A DNA stretch of 14,298 nt from contig CAMPET010000039.1 in the NCBI GenBank assembly GCA_946803715.1, positions 183,389 to 197,686 on the forward strand, written 5' to 3'. The stretch is from Beroe ovata (Eukaryota; Ctenophora; Nuda; Beroida; Beroidae). This document shows, in pieces, positions 1-8,900 of this stretch; position 1 is the stretch's first letter, and the number at the start of each line of letters is the position of its first letter. The notes beneath the pieces are model-generated. The model did no database searches and was not told the origin of the DNA. It saw only the letters and a program-made list of their open reading frames with translations. A program made the position numbers and the translations under genes.

Positions 1-120
1 GAGCGTGATCTGTGAGAGCGTAATCTGTGAGAGCGTAATCTGTGAGAGCGTAATCTGTGAGAGCGTGATCTGTGATAGCGTGATCTGTGACAGCGTGATC
101 TGTGATAGCGTGCTAATTGT
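1..120. repeat. 15-bp tandem repeat, about 8 copies
   Basis: Head-to-tail 15-base units, of which GAGCGTGATCTGTGA is typical, fill the left edge; the eighth copy decays near 110-120 and the array may continue left of the window. The unit length is a multiple of three. Frame 2 stays open and reads Ser-Val-Ile-Cys-Glu/Asp over and over; most unit-to-unit differences are silent or Glu/Asp there. That could mean it is translated, but no gene structure connects to it and a simple minisatellite is the safer call. Confidence 0.9.
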
Positions 121-271
121 GACCGTTTTTTATGGACGTTTGAATGATAGTGATACGTTGCTATGATAAACTAAGAGTAAATAATATGAAAACTCAACTT
201 TATGTTGGAATATATCGTTAGGTTACGTATGATGAATATCAGAATCGTTATGACTTCTATCTCTGTTCCAG

Positions 272-327
272 GCACGAATACCCCAGCGTCTCCTTTAGTA
301 GAAGAAAAGACAGAGGAAAAGAAGTAG
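272..327 (+). CDS. Possible terminal coding exon of an upstream gene (partial)
   Basis: A good acceptor (pyrimidine-rich tract ending CTCTGTTCCAG at 271) is followed by an open stretch reading TNTPASPLVEEKTEEKK and then two TAG stops at 325-330. A Lys/Glu-rich hydrophilic end of this kind is common at the C-termini of animal proteins. The rest of the gene would lie left of the window or in the preceding 270 bases, where no matching exon is visible. No family is recognised. The call rests only on the acceptor, the composition and the stop, so it could be chance. Confidence 0.3.
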
Positions 328-1085
328 TAGGATCCAGATAATAGAGTCAGAACACGATAAAACTTGAGTTGCTATGGCAACGTAGATCTATTTGTGAATT
401 ATAGAGGAACCCATCAACTTTCCTTTGATATTGATATCAGATATGCGATAAAAATTAGTTGGAGGCAGACAGTGAGACAGGTAGCAGTCGTCAGATTATT
501 TTCGAATTTCCGGAATCTGAAACCCTAATTTTATGTTCTTGGGGAGATGTGAATTCATCCTCAGAAATCATTCTGCTGTCTTCAGTCTTATTTCATGAAA
601 GTTAACGTTTAGTTGACAAAATTATGAAGGTCTTGGAGGAAGCATCAAGCAATCTCATAATATGAGAGCCATATCTCATATTATGAGTCATATGAATCAT
701 ATCATAGAAAAGAAGGTAGAACATCGGCTGTCAATTTCAAATTTGGGTTTCATATGTACAGTCTGTTTTATTCTGTAAATAACAACCTCGTTTTCCAGTT
801 GATTTTAGTCCGTCGTCTCACTTTTTATCCCGAATTTGGAAATCTATCATTCGCATTTGAGACAAGTGCTAGTATATACCTACATTAGTACATTATGAAA
901 AAGTAATCGCGCGCTGCACAAACGTAACACAAACCTTATCAATGATATAATCACATTTCACTGTACCGCCAATCGACATACAGTCACGTGACCTACATTT
1001 GAGCGCGCGCACAAGCTAGAGAGCATTGATATTATCTACACATCGTACACATTGTACTATCCACAACTCCGCACGATGCACTCCG
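328..1085. other. AT-rich non-coding stretch with a short inverted repeat
   Basis: No convincing exon is seen on either strand. The only structure is a 13-bp inverted repeat: CTCATAATATGAG at 654-666 and its exact reverse complement at 675-687, separated by 8 bases. Each arm is itself nearly palindromic, so the DNA could form a small cruciform. Confidence 0.6.
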
Positions 1086-1236
1086 CACATTGCGTGTGTA
1101 TATTGCGTGTGTATTATATTGCGTGACACGCAATGCGTGTGTATATTGCGTGTGTATATCGCGTGTTTATATTGCGTGACACGCAATGCGTGTGTATATT
1201 GCGTGTGTATATCGCGTGTTTATATTGCGTGTGTCA
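1086..1236. repeat. GCGTGTGTATATT minisatellite with higher-order 53-bp repeat
   Basis: The stretch is built from short units such as ATTGCGTGTGTAT. A larger block repeats with a 53-bp period. Each large block contains ATTGCGTGACACGCAAT (1118-1134 and 1171-1187), an inverted repeat with 8-bp arms around one base. An open reading frame across it is only a product of the repeat. Confidence 0.85.
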
Positions 1237-1261
1237 TTTCAGTACGTTGCACTGAAGTGTT

Positions 1262-1334
1262 TTATGTCCATACATTATACCTATACATTAACATACATTA
1301 TACATACAGTATACCTATACATACATTATACCTG
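1262..1334. repeat. TACATTATACC-type low-complexity repeat
   Basis: Imperfect copies of TACATTATACCTATACAT follow one another. The stretch is AT-rich simple sequence directly downstream of the GCGTG minisatellite, and no coding capacity is apparent. Confidence 0.6.
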
Positions 1335-1564
1335 CCTCTATAGTATACACTAACCTCAATATTTATCAAGTTCAACTGCCATGCTAATGCTATGTAGGTA
1401 GGTCCCTTTTAGAGTTTTAGCTTTCGTGTGTCGTTGCTCTTTAGTCTTAAGTTCTCGTAATAAGATAATAGTTTTTTCCTGTGAATTCCTCAGTGACTGT
1501 CGAGTGCCGACTGGAATTGGAAATGAAGCATACCTTATACTTATAGCTATCTGATACCACAGCC

Positions 1565-1749
1565 GTGTTAGCTAGGGCATAGTTCAAGTTGTTAGCTAGG
1601 GCATAGGTGTTAGCTAGGGCATAGGTGTTAGCTAGGGCCTTGGTGTTAGCTAGGGCCTAAATGTAAGCTAGGGCCTAGAGGTGTTAGCTAGGGCCTATAG
1701 GTCAAGGTGTTAGCTAGGGCCTATAGGTGTTAGCTAGGGCTTGTAGGTG
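1565..1749. repeat. GTTAGCTAGGGC minisatellite, 9 copies
   Basis: Nine copies of a core GTTAGCTAGGGC, spaced about 16 to 26 bases, differ mainly in the tail after GGGC (ATAG, CTAG, CTATAG, TTGTAG). One copy has GTAAGC. The core resembles a telomere hexamer split by CT, which may be chance or may fit a subtelomeric setting. Confidence 0.9.
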
Positions 1750-2066
1750 TCTTTCGCTGACAATCATAAAGCATTAAATAGTGTTAGGAAGAGTAGGAAG
1801 TAGAATGAATACATTGATATGATACCTAGGCTGTATTTCTCTGTGCCTAATTGTGGCCCACCTCGCAGCATACATAATTTATCGTGGTTTTCAGACATCT
1901 AACATCTCATAATTCCTAGGTAGGTGCTCGTGATAGCGATCGAGATCTTGTCTTTTCTCTCAATCAATCGTTTCTTCGGCAATATCTTGATTTCTGAACT
2001 GTAATATAGGTAATCGTCGACTAGCAGTATTGAACAATCCCGAGACTCGAGAGCCTTGTGTTAAAC
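1750..2066. other. Non-coding stretch, nothing recognised
   Basis: This is mixed AT-rich sequence between two repeats. No exon with paired splice sites, RNA gene or promoter pattern was found in it. Confidence 0.5.
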
Positions 2067-2326
2067 TCAGTGTGTCTGTGTCTGTGTGTTTGTGTACTGT
2101 GTGTGAGTGTGTCTGTATGTGTGTCTGTGTATATCTGTGTGTGTGTGTGTGTGTNCTGTGTGTGTGTCTCTGTGTGCGTGTGTGTGTATCTGTGTGAGCA
2201 GTGTGTGTATGCGTCTGTGTATGCGTCTGTGTATGTGTCACTGTCTGTGTGTGTCTGCGTGTGTCTTTGTGTGTCTGTGTGTGTCTGTGTGTGTCTGTGT
2301 GTATCTGTGTGAGCAGTGTGCTGTGT
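2067..2326. repeat. TG / TCTGTG microsatellite with one unresolved base
   Basis: About 260 bases consist almost only of TG and TCTGTG units on this strand, with an N at 2155 inside the purest (TG) part, so copy number is probably collapsed or uncertain. A 19-base segment TATCTGTGTGAGCAGTGTG occurs at 2187-2205 and again at 2302-2320, showing a longer internal duplication of about 115 bp. Long alternating TG tracts can adopt Z-DNA. The overlapping frames open on both strands are repeat artefacts. Confidence 0.95.
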
Positions 2327-2984
2327 ACTTGTAGTGAGTACTCGTGTACGGGTACTCACCTATGTGTGTGGATGAACACATGTCTTGATGAAGACAAAAG
2401 CTGCTGCGGTCAATGTGTTCCATGTGTACTAGAAATACTCTTCCGATCACAGTAATTATGATGCTTCCCATAATATGACAGAATGTACATTCTTCATTGA
2501 TTTCAATTGCGATTCAATCGCAATGCGATTGGTCTTCGAACAATCATGTCCTGAGAGTGGTGTGTCTGAACGTGGTGATTGTGTGCATACCTTTTCCCAT
2601 AGCTCGCCTTGAGGCGTCCTCCTTTTGAGTTTTGATGCAAGTTAAGTAGGCTAAGTCAGTGAGTGCCATCGTGAATCCTGGTGGAGAAAGATAGAACAGA
2701 TTTCCTAAAGTATAGAGTTAGAATCAGATTAACCTAATGAAAAGTGCATTTAAGTCCGTGTATGGCTATGACTAACCTGAACCAGATGTTTTTTATCTTT
2801 TTCTGTACCAGCAAATCTGTACCAGCTATGCATGTATCACTATGCATGCAATATTTTCACATGTTTTGTATCAGTATCACAGTTAATCAATAATCAATAT
2901 TCATTGTATTTGGATTTTGTGTTTTTCTCTTGCAATAACAATCATCAGTCGTGCGACTGAATGTCGACGACATAACTGCGAAAC
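2327..2984. other. Non-coding stretch, nothing recognised
   Basis: No exon with matched splice sites is visible. Small local duplications occur (CTGTACCAG twice near 2803-2826; ATGCATG twice near 2828-2847). The region separates the TG microsatellite from the GTCGCAGTTGTG repeat. Confidence 0.5.
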
Positions 2985-3098
2985 AACTGTCGCAGTTGTG
3001 TCACAGTTGTGTCAATATGTCGCAGTTGTGTCAATGTGCCGCAGGTTTCACGCAGTTGTGTCGCAGTTTTGTCGCAGTTGTGTCGCAGTTTTGTTGTC
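2985..3098. repeat. GTCGCAGTTGTG-type tandem repeat
   Basis: Degenerate copies of a 12-base unit close to GTCGCAGTTGTG are arranged head to tail, some with CACAG or CAATG variants and some with TTTTG in place of GTTGTG. Reading frames through it are open because the unit is a multiple of three and lacks stops; no protein is claimed. Confidence 0.8.
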
Positions 3099-3286
3099 GG
3101 TACGAATTCGTTCGCGTAAGATACAATTCTCCTATCTACCTGCAGGTGTTTTCATGACAACACTCTTGATTTAGCGCCTGCAAAGTTACTCAGATGAAGT
3201 AGAAAACTGATCAGCTCCCGAATGATCACAGTTCTTCTAGAGGACTAGCTTGGCAGAGTTTTTGGGCAAGCTCTAATCATTATTTG

Positions 3287-3316
3287 ATGCCCGCAACAAG
3301 CTACGAGAGAGTCAGC
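3287..3316 (+). CDS. Alternative first coding exon of the CNT gene (candidate B)
   Basis: An ATG at 3287 opens ten codons (MPATSYERVS) that end exactly at a near-perfect donor, AGC|GTAAGTGGG at 3317. The exon ends in phase 0, which is the phase needed to join exon 2 at 5753. The frame stays open upstream to an acceptor-like TTCTTCTAG near 3240, so this could also be an internal exon. Against it: the ATG has a weak Kozak context (T at -3), and the intron to 5753 would be 2.4 kb, far longer than the others here. It competes with candidate A at 5435-5473; alternative promoters using both are possible. Confidence 0.25.
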
Positions 3317-3322
3317 GTAAGT

Positions 3323-5076
3323 GGGTTTTACGTTTTTGTTAGGTTTTGATTCTCGATGAGTAAGGATCAATGATCATTATCTTCAATCCTTGCATATTAA
3401 ATCGACAAGCAAATTGATTAAGATTTGAATCCAAGCTGAAGCAGTGTTTTTTTCTCGGCGCGGAAACTGGAGAGTTTACATTTTATCGACATTCATTCAC
3501 AATTTGCTTAGATACACGCCCCATGTCTCTTCACCACACTTTTTACGATCACTCGTTGTCATGGAAATGTGGTACTAAGAATACGTCACGAAACTATTGG
3601 CAATTTTCCAGAGAACTTTTTTCATCGGATGATGTCCACAAATTGAGGGCCACTTGTCACGAAAAATGTATGCATGATCAAAACGATGGCGATGATTCGA
3701 TCGATTGTAATTGTTTTTAATCTCGATCACTGCAATTCCATAAAAGGAATGATTGCCGGGGAGGACATGGCTTCACCACTTCTCGATTTCAATTTTATTG
3801 ACTCATACAATTTGTGATTTGATTCCAATCTTTACAGTGGAATCTGATAATTAGATTTTACCGTCCACCGTACAGCATCATTTCAACTACTCTAAGTTCG
3901 ATCAGTGAAATTGTACCTACTAAAACAGTACAATTATTCTTGGTTTCTTGCATTTGTAAATCCTGATTGCTCTCAAATATTTGGAGGTATTCAATTTCTA
4001 AGCCACTAGGATTTCACGTGGAAATCTAATAATATTAATTGGTTTTGCGCCCTTAAATGTATTTGAATTAATTACCAAAACCTATTTCATTGACTTGTTG
4101 TATGCTTATTTAGAATGAGATATTGGCATATTACGATCCACACTATCCAGAACTTTAAAACGTGCAATTTTCCAAACAAATTTATTCAACTCATAATTTT
4201 ATTCAACTCATCACCGTTTACCATACCTCTACTGTTTACTAATCTTCAATGATCTTAATTCAATTTGCTATCTTCTGTTGAACTTCGTCACGTTAAATAT
4301 TCATTGGGTCACCGAAAATTTGAGCTTCGAGCAATTTAAGGGCTTCGCGTTATTTGATGTACCCTCGATAAGCTCCAATACAAAGTGAATTTTGTAAGTT
4401 TTCGTCGAGGTATTCAGAATAGCGTGTTAATAATCTTTCCCGGATATTTGTCTCTTGCCCTATGCGTATCTCATCATTCTTGTTGTTAAGGCGCAGCTTG
4501 ACAGTTGACGGGGACACTTTTTGATCAAAATTCTATTATCTGGAAATTCTATTATCTGGAAGATGGTTCATGCCACTGTTCAGAATGACACCACGCCGCA
4601 TACCCCACAGCTTGACACCAGCTTGATCTTGACACACGCCCGAAATTGGTTTCAGATGGATTTTCTCATACTTCTGTTTCGCCAGAAGACAATATTTGTA
4701 ATCTTATCTCGAAATTGATAAGCCCTGACAATTACCATATGGTATACCGTGCATCATTCAAAACTTTGTATGTTGAATATCGATAAAAGTTATTTCAAGT
4801 ATCTAAATATAGCCGTAGTTGATCGTTATTGCCATGGCTATTTTTCCGAATAACACCATCACTGATTATCCAGCTCAACCCAAGGTTTGTGGATAGTATA
4901 ACTTGTCTGACAAAAGACACTTCCCCTCTGATCTTGCATACCTTTTCATTGTTCTCATCTTTAAGCCGAGATTAGCCCGTGTATGATGTGTGTTCCCTTG
5001 GCTGTTGTACAGCAGGGTGTACGATGTGTGTGTATGCTAGTGTGTGGGTGTGTGACATGAATCTTGCAGTGAAGGA
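3323..5076. other. AT-rich stretch, intergenic or first intron
   Basis: No exon is convincing. Two small exact duplications are present: ATTTATTCAACTCAT-like copies around 4180-4212, and a 16-base unit AAATTCTATTATCTGG repeated head to tail at 4528-4559. A palindromic ACCATATGGT lies near 4735. An open frame at 3523-3720 is discussed under rejected items. Confidence 0.5.
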
Positions 5077-5082
5077 TATAAA
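5077..5082 (+). promoter_or_regulatory. Possible TATA box upstream of the CNT gene
   Basis: TATAAA occurs in the context GGATATAAATCG about 355 bases upstream of the candidate start codon at 5435. It would give a 5' UTR of roughly 325 bases. Only the motif and its position support this; TATAAA is expected by chance in AT-rich DNA. Confidence 0.2.
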
Positions 5083-5393
5083 TCGAATTACTTGTCATCT
5101 TTAAGTTTATAGTTATACTTTCATAGTTTGACTTGCAGCAAACGCTCGAGGGAAATCTTTATTCTCATCTATCGATTGTTATCTCTCTACTAGAGGTTTC
5201 TCGTAGTTCCTATAATATTTTTCGACACCTTCATCTTCTCTTATCTTTATCTCATTCTTTGCTATATCCCTTTTCAATCCTCTGAAATATCGGTACTCAA
5301 GTTTTCGATATCCTCAATTTCTATTTGTGTAATCCAGTATCCACTCTTCTATAACCAGTAACCACTCACACCACCCACTTCAAACGTCTCCCA

Positions 5394-5414
5394 ATGGAAC
5401 AAAGGTCAAACTAA
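5394..5414 (+). promoter_or_regulatory. Possible short upstream ORF
   Basis: If transcription starts upstream and candidate A is the start exon, a 6-codon frame (MEQRSN, stop TAA) lies 20 bases before ATG 5435 in a different frame. Short upstream ORFs of this kind usually lower translation of the main frame. It has meaning only if this segment is really 5' UTR. Confidence 0.2.
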
Positions 5415-5434
5415 CTTGGTAACTTTGTCTTGCA

Positions 5435-5473
5435 ATGGATCGAAGTTTTTCCCGAGAGGAAATGCTGAAAGGG
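5435..5473 (+). CDS. Candidate first coding exon of the CNT gene (candidate A)
   Basis: ATG at 5435 has a good Kozak context (G at -3, G at +4) and opens 13 codons, MDRSFSREEMLKG. They end in phase 0 at a GGG|GTAAAA donor, which fits exon 2, whose frame has no in-frame ATG of its own. The intron would be 279 bases, similar to the others in this gene. The peptide is hydrophilic, as expected for the cytosolic N-tail of a CNT. With this exon the protein is 615 residues, a little below vertebrate CNTs (about 650 to 690). The donor is moderate, so a farther upstream exon, such as candidate B at 3287-3316, remains possible. Confidence 0.45.
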
Positions 5474-5623
5474 GTAAAAGGGCGTGGTCACTGGTCATCA
5501 CTTATGGACATGTCATAGCAGTTATCACATAACCCAACGCGAACAATGTTTTGTGGGTGTTATTGAGCCCTCGGATCAGCTTCTTCTACTTATTTGAGAA
5601 ATTTAGGGAAATGTATTTTTGAG

Positions 5624-5661
5624 TGAACATCTATACAGAGAGCTGCAAATGTCGTAGAGGG
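5624..5661 (+). repeat. Duplicated copy of the exon 2 splice acceptor
   Basis: The 15 bases ending at the exon 2 acceptor (TGAACATCTATACAG, 5738-5752) are repeated exactly at 5624-5638. The next 23 bases match the start of exon 2 at 16 positions, so 31 of 38 match overall at an offset of 114 bases. The copy has an AG and an open frame that stops after about 15 codons, so it could act as a decoy acceptor or cryptic exon. Confidence 0.75.
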
Positions 5662-5663
5662 GA

Positions 5664-5683
5664 TGACGTCATGCGTGACGTCA
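5664..5683. promoter_or_regulatory. Pair of TGACGTCA (CRE/ATF) palindromes
   Basis: Two perfect TGACGTCA octamers stand at 5664-5671 and 5676-5683, twelve bases apart start to start, about 70 bases upstream of exon 2. TGACGTCA is the consensus full site for CREB/ATF bZIP factors. A regulatory role is inferred from sequence only. Confidence 0.45.
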
Positions 5684-5752
5684 TGACTAGTTACATGTTA
5701 GAATGAGTGACGTGTCACGACTATAGTTGGGGTCTAATGAACATCTATACAG

Positions 5753-5956
5753 GGATCAGTGGATGACGTAGAGGGTAAGGCTAAGCACCCGTGCTACGAA
5801 ATGGATGAGAAACCGAGCACTGTTAACCCCGACTTGGAACTTGGCCAAGACCACCACCCCCGGAATGAGGATCGGCCCCCGGCATACAACCACGTGCAGC
5901 AAGACACTACTCGGAGTACAGATGACGATATGGGGGGAGGGGAGGGGTGTGTTGCT
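5753..5956 (+). CDS. CNT exon 2: cytosolic N-terminal tail
   Basis: The acceptor is CTATACAG at 5752 and the donor GCT|GTGAGT at 5957; phase 0 at both ends, 68 codons. The peptide is acidic and polar, with no membrane segment, and carries PPAY (5876-5887), the consensus ligand of WW domains such as those of NEDD4-type ubiquitin ligases. No in-frame ATG precedes the recognisable sequence before the TGA at 5738, so an upstream start exon is required. The end of the exon is glycine-rich (GGGEG). Confidence 0.85.
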
Positions 5957-8900
5957 GTGAGTGTGTAATTATTACACGTGATATCAGTATATAATAGCTG
6001 AATATGATGTTTACTAAAATCCAGATTCATATTCAAAATCCAACAGTATTAGTATATCATAGCCTCGTATATGTTGGGGTAAATTGAATAGAAATCACTA
6101 TATTGACTAGGTACTATTAGTTCTCAATTTGGGAGGATCTTGATTTTTGATTTTTTTTGCTGAAATGAGCGATCGACTCTTTTGAGTTGTTTAAGGAGAG
6201 AGAGAGAGATTGATTCATGATTGATTGTCTAGGAGCGAATAAAGAAACTTATTATCGAAACCAATTGTTTCAGATCTTCTGCAAGAAACACTCAAAAACT
6301 CTACGTCTGATGAAGTGGGTCGTAATACTTACTTTCATTTACTCCTACACGGTAGCCGCCATCCTCATTAACCCTGAACACAGCAGAATACTCATCGGGC
6401 TGGTGGCATTTGGGACGGCATGCGGCATTCTGTATGGCATTTATTTGGTGAGAGAGAAACTTCTTCATAATGATGCCACTATTATAGTGTTGATTTATCA
6501 CTGATTTATCGAAATGGGCATTTCTATCGATATGCATAGAAATATCATTCACAATCGAATAGCTAGGTTATAGGACCCAATCCTATTTCAGCTCATATCA
6601 TCCTATGACCCACCTAACGTTATGGATCGGATTGAAAAATCGGTACCGAAAGTCAACATGATTTTCGGTGCACTTGTCGGTTTGGTTTTCCTTGCTCTTG
6701 TCATCTATTTCATAATGGACAGTCCAAAAGGGTTCGAAAAGAATAGAAAAAGGAAAGCCCAGGTATGAAAATTATAAATTTTACTCCGCTATTTTGATGT
6801 CATATTCATTCATGCAAGTGTTGAAATATCCACGCATTTGTTAACACTTGATGACACACGTCATATTCACGCATTTGTTGACACGTGATGACACACGTCA
6901 TATTCACGCATTTGTTAACACGTGATGACAGACGTCATATTCACGCATTTGTTAACACGTGATGACACGCGTCATATTCACGCATTTGTTGACACGTGAT
7001 GAGTGATGACAGACGTCATATTCAGGCACTTGGTGGACTGGTAATCTACGTGGTTCTCTGTTTCCTCTTCTCAAAAGACAGGTCACGGGTGGTGTGGAGG
7101 TGTGTGTTCTGGGGGTTGGGCCTCCAGTACGTATTCGCAATGCTCATCCTAAAAACCAAGCCAGGAGAGGCTGTCTTCGATTTCATCGGTGATCAGACTG
7201 CCATATTCCTGGGTAAATATGCCTTTTTTGCTGATTTCACAATGGTAATTGAACTATAGATCACTCCGCGATACTATACAACTAAAACCACCTGAAAATA
7301 AGTTTCCTGAAAATAAGTTTTTAAGAAAAAGGATGCTTTATTAACTGCACGCCCCCGCGCAGACTACGCGAAGGTTGGTGGAGAGTTCGTGTTCGGCAAA
7401 GTTGCGATGAACGGCGCGTACGTGGGCGATGTGCAGGCGGGGAACGAATACGATTACAGCATCTGGTCATGCAGCATCCTCATACCGACAGTGGTGTTCT
7501 TCTCCGCATTTGTATCCATACTGTTCCATATGGGAGTGCTACAAGTCATCATCATGGGTAGGTCTCGACTATTTCCTAGAGTATTCATTTGAACGTGTGG
7601 GAGTGACGCGGGATGTCTGATCAATAAGTAGTGAATATTGTGAAGTGCAAGTCATATTACTGAAGTTTATGCGGTTGTGATAGGGTGTGGGGGATATCGC
7701 GGTAGATCAGGCATGTATTTCAGGTATCAGCAAAGTGATGTTCTACACTATGCAGACGTCAGTAGTCGAGTCTCTAAACGCAGCGGGTAACATATTCGTT
7801 GGCATGACCGAGGCGCCCCTGATGATCCGACCATTTCTCCCCAACATGACTAAATCTGAGATACATGCCGTGATGACTGGGGGATTCGCCACTATAGCAG
7901 GTACAGTGCTGAGTGCTGTTGCCATGGCTGTTACCATGGAAACAACAATTGTTTTCTACTGGTTGCCATGGCGACAGTCAGTGAGATTTATGAAGATAGC
8001 GCTATCTCCGTTGTAAGGTTTGGGGGGGGGGTTTACCGGAAGGATTTTCTCATGACCCCATTTAACTCAGGGGGCGTACTAGCGGCGTACATCGGCATGG
8101 GAATTCCCGCAAAACATCTGATAGCGGCGTCGGTAATGAGCTGTCCAGCTGCCCTCGCCATCTCAAAGCTGGTATACCCTGAGCGAGGTGGGTGAAGTTG
8201 TTGTCATGGTGACTAAGTTGTCATGGTGAAGAATAAGTTGTCATGGTGAATTATGATGCGATTATGATAATATATCGCGATGCTACCGCGCGTCACATTG
8301 ACCATACTTCCCACTTCCGATGGGTATTCCCATTTTATCACAATAAGGGAGCAGTCATATATGACGTCATCAGCCAGAGGGTGGAGGGGGTTCCCAACTT
8401 CCAAAATGATGACAGATGATGACAGGGCGAGGGAGGGGGTTTTGACTTTGATGACGTCAGCAATCTCTGTGAAAATTTTCCAATTCATGCAAATTTTTTC
8501 AATTCTGTTGATGTTTCATCCAAATATGTTGTTTGATCTCATTATATCTCTTGGTTGTGGTGTTCAGACCATTTACCATCGTATCAGAACACGATGGGGT
8601 GCATTCTGAACGGAATTCATCCAATGTTTTAGGAAAATTGGGGGGATTATGCAAATGCTGACGTCAGCATGGGGAGGGGGAAGGCAAAGTATGACCAGTG
8701 ATGACAAGAGGGGGGAGGGGGTCAAAAATGGGCTAAAAAGTGATGACGTCACATGTGACGGCTCCAACTTAGATCTCGGATAATATATCATAGTTTGAAT
8801 ATATTCATTCTTCAGATGTGTTAGAATAATAATCGGCAAAAGTAATCCTATTTCATAATCTTGTTTGTTGGGTTCGGCAATATTAGGAGCAATCAAGTTG

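Noticed and set aside
1026-1343. 105-codon frame on the + strand
   Set aside because: It is repeat-derived (Cys-Val-Tyr runs), with no domain and no splice context.
2021-2455. Overlapping open frames on both strands across the TG/TCTG tract
   Set aside because: They consist only of Cys-Val or Thr-His repeats dictated by the microsatellite and cross an N.
3523-3720. 65-codon + strand frame beginning MSLHHTFYDHS
   Set aside because: It looks somewhat protein-like, but no family, splice sites or promoter support it; this length occurs by chance in AT-rich DNA.
5759-5761. GTG as start codon of the N-terminal frame
   Set aside because: Eukaryotic starts are ATG, and an acceptor at 5752 with phase-0 candidates upstream explains the frame better.
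6301-6552. Minus-strand frame over CNT exon 3
   Set aside because: It is the shadow of a well-supported + strand exon.
6831-7022. CRISPR-like direct repeats
   Set aside because: Units are contiguous without unique spacers, lie in an intron, and the window is eukaryotic.
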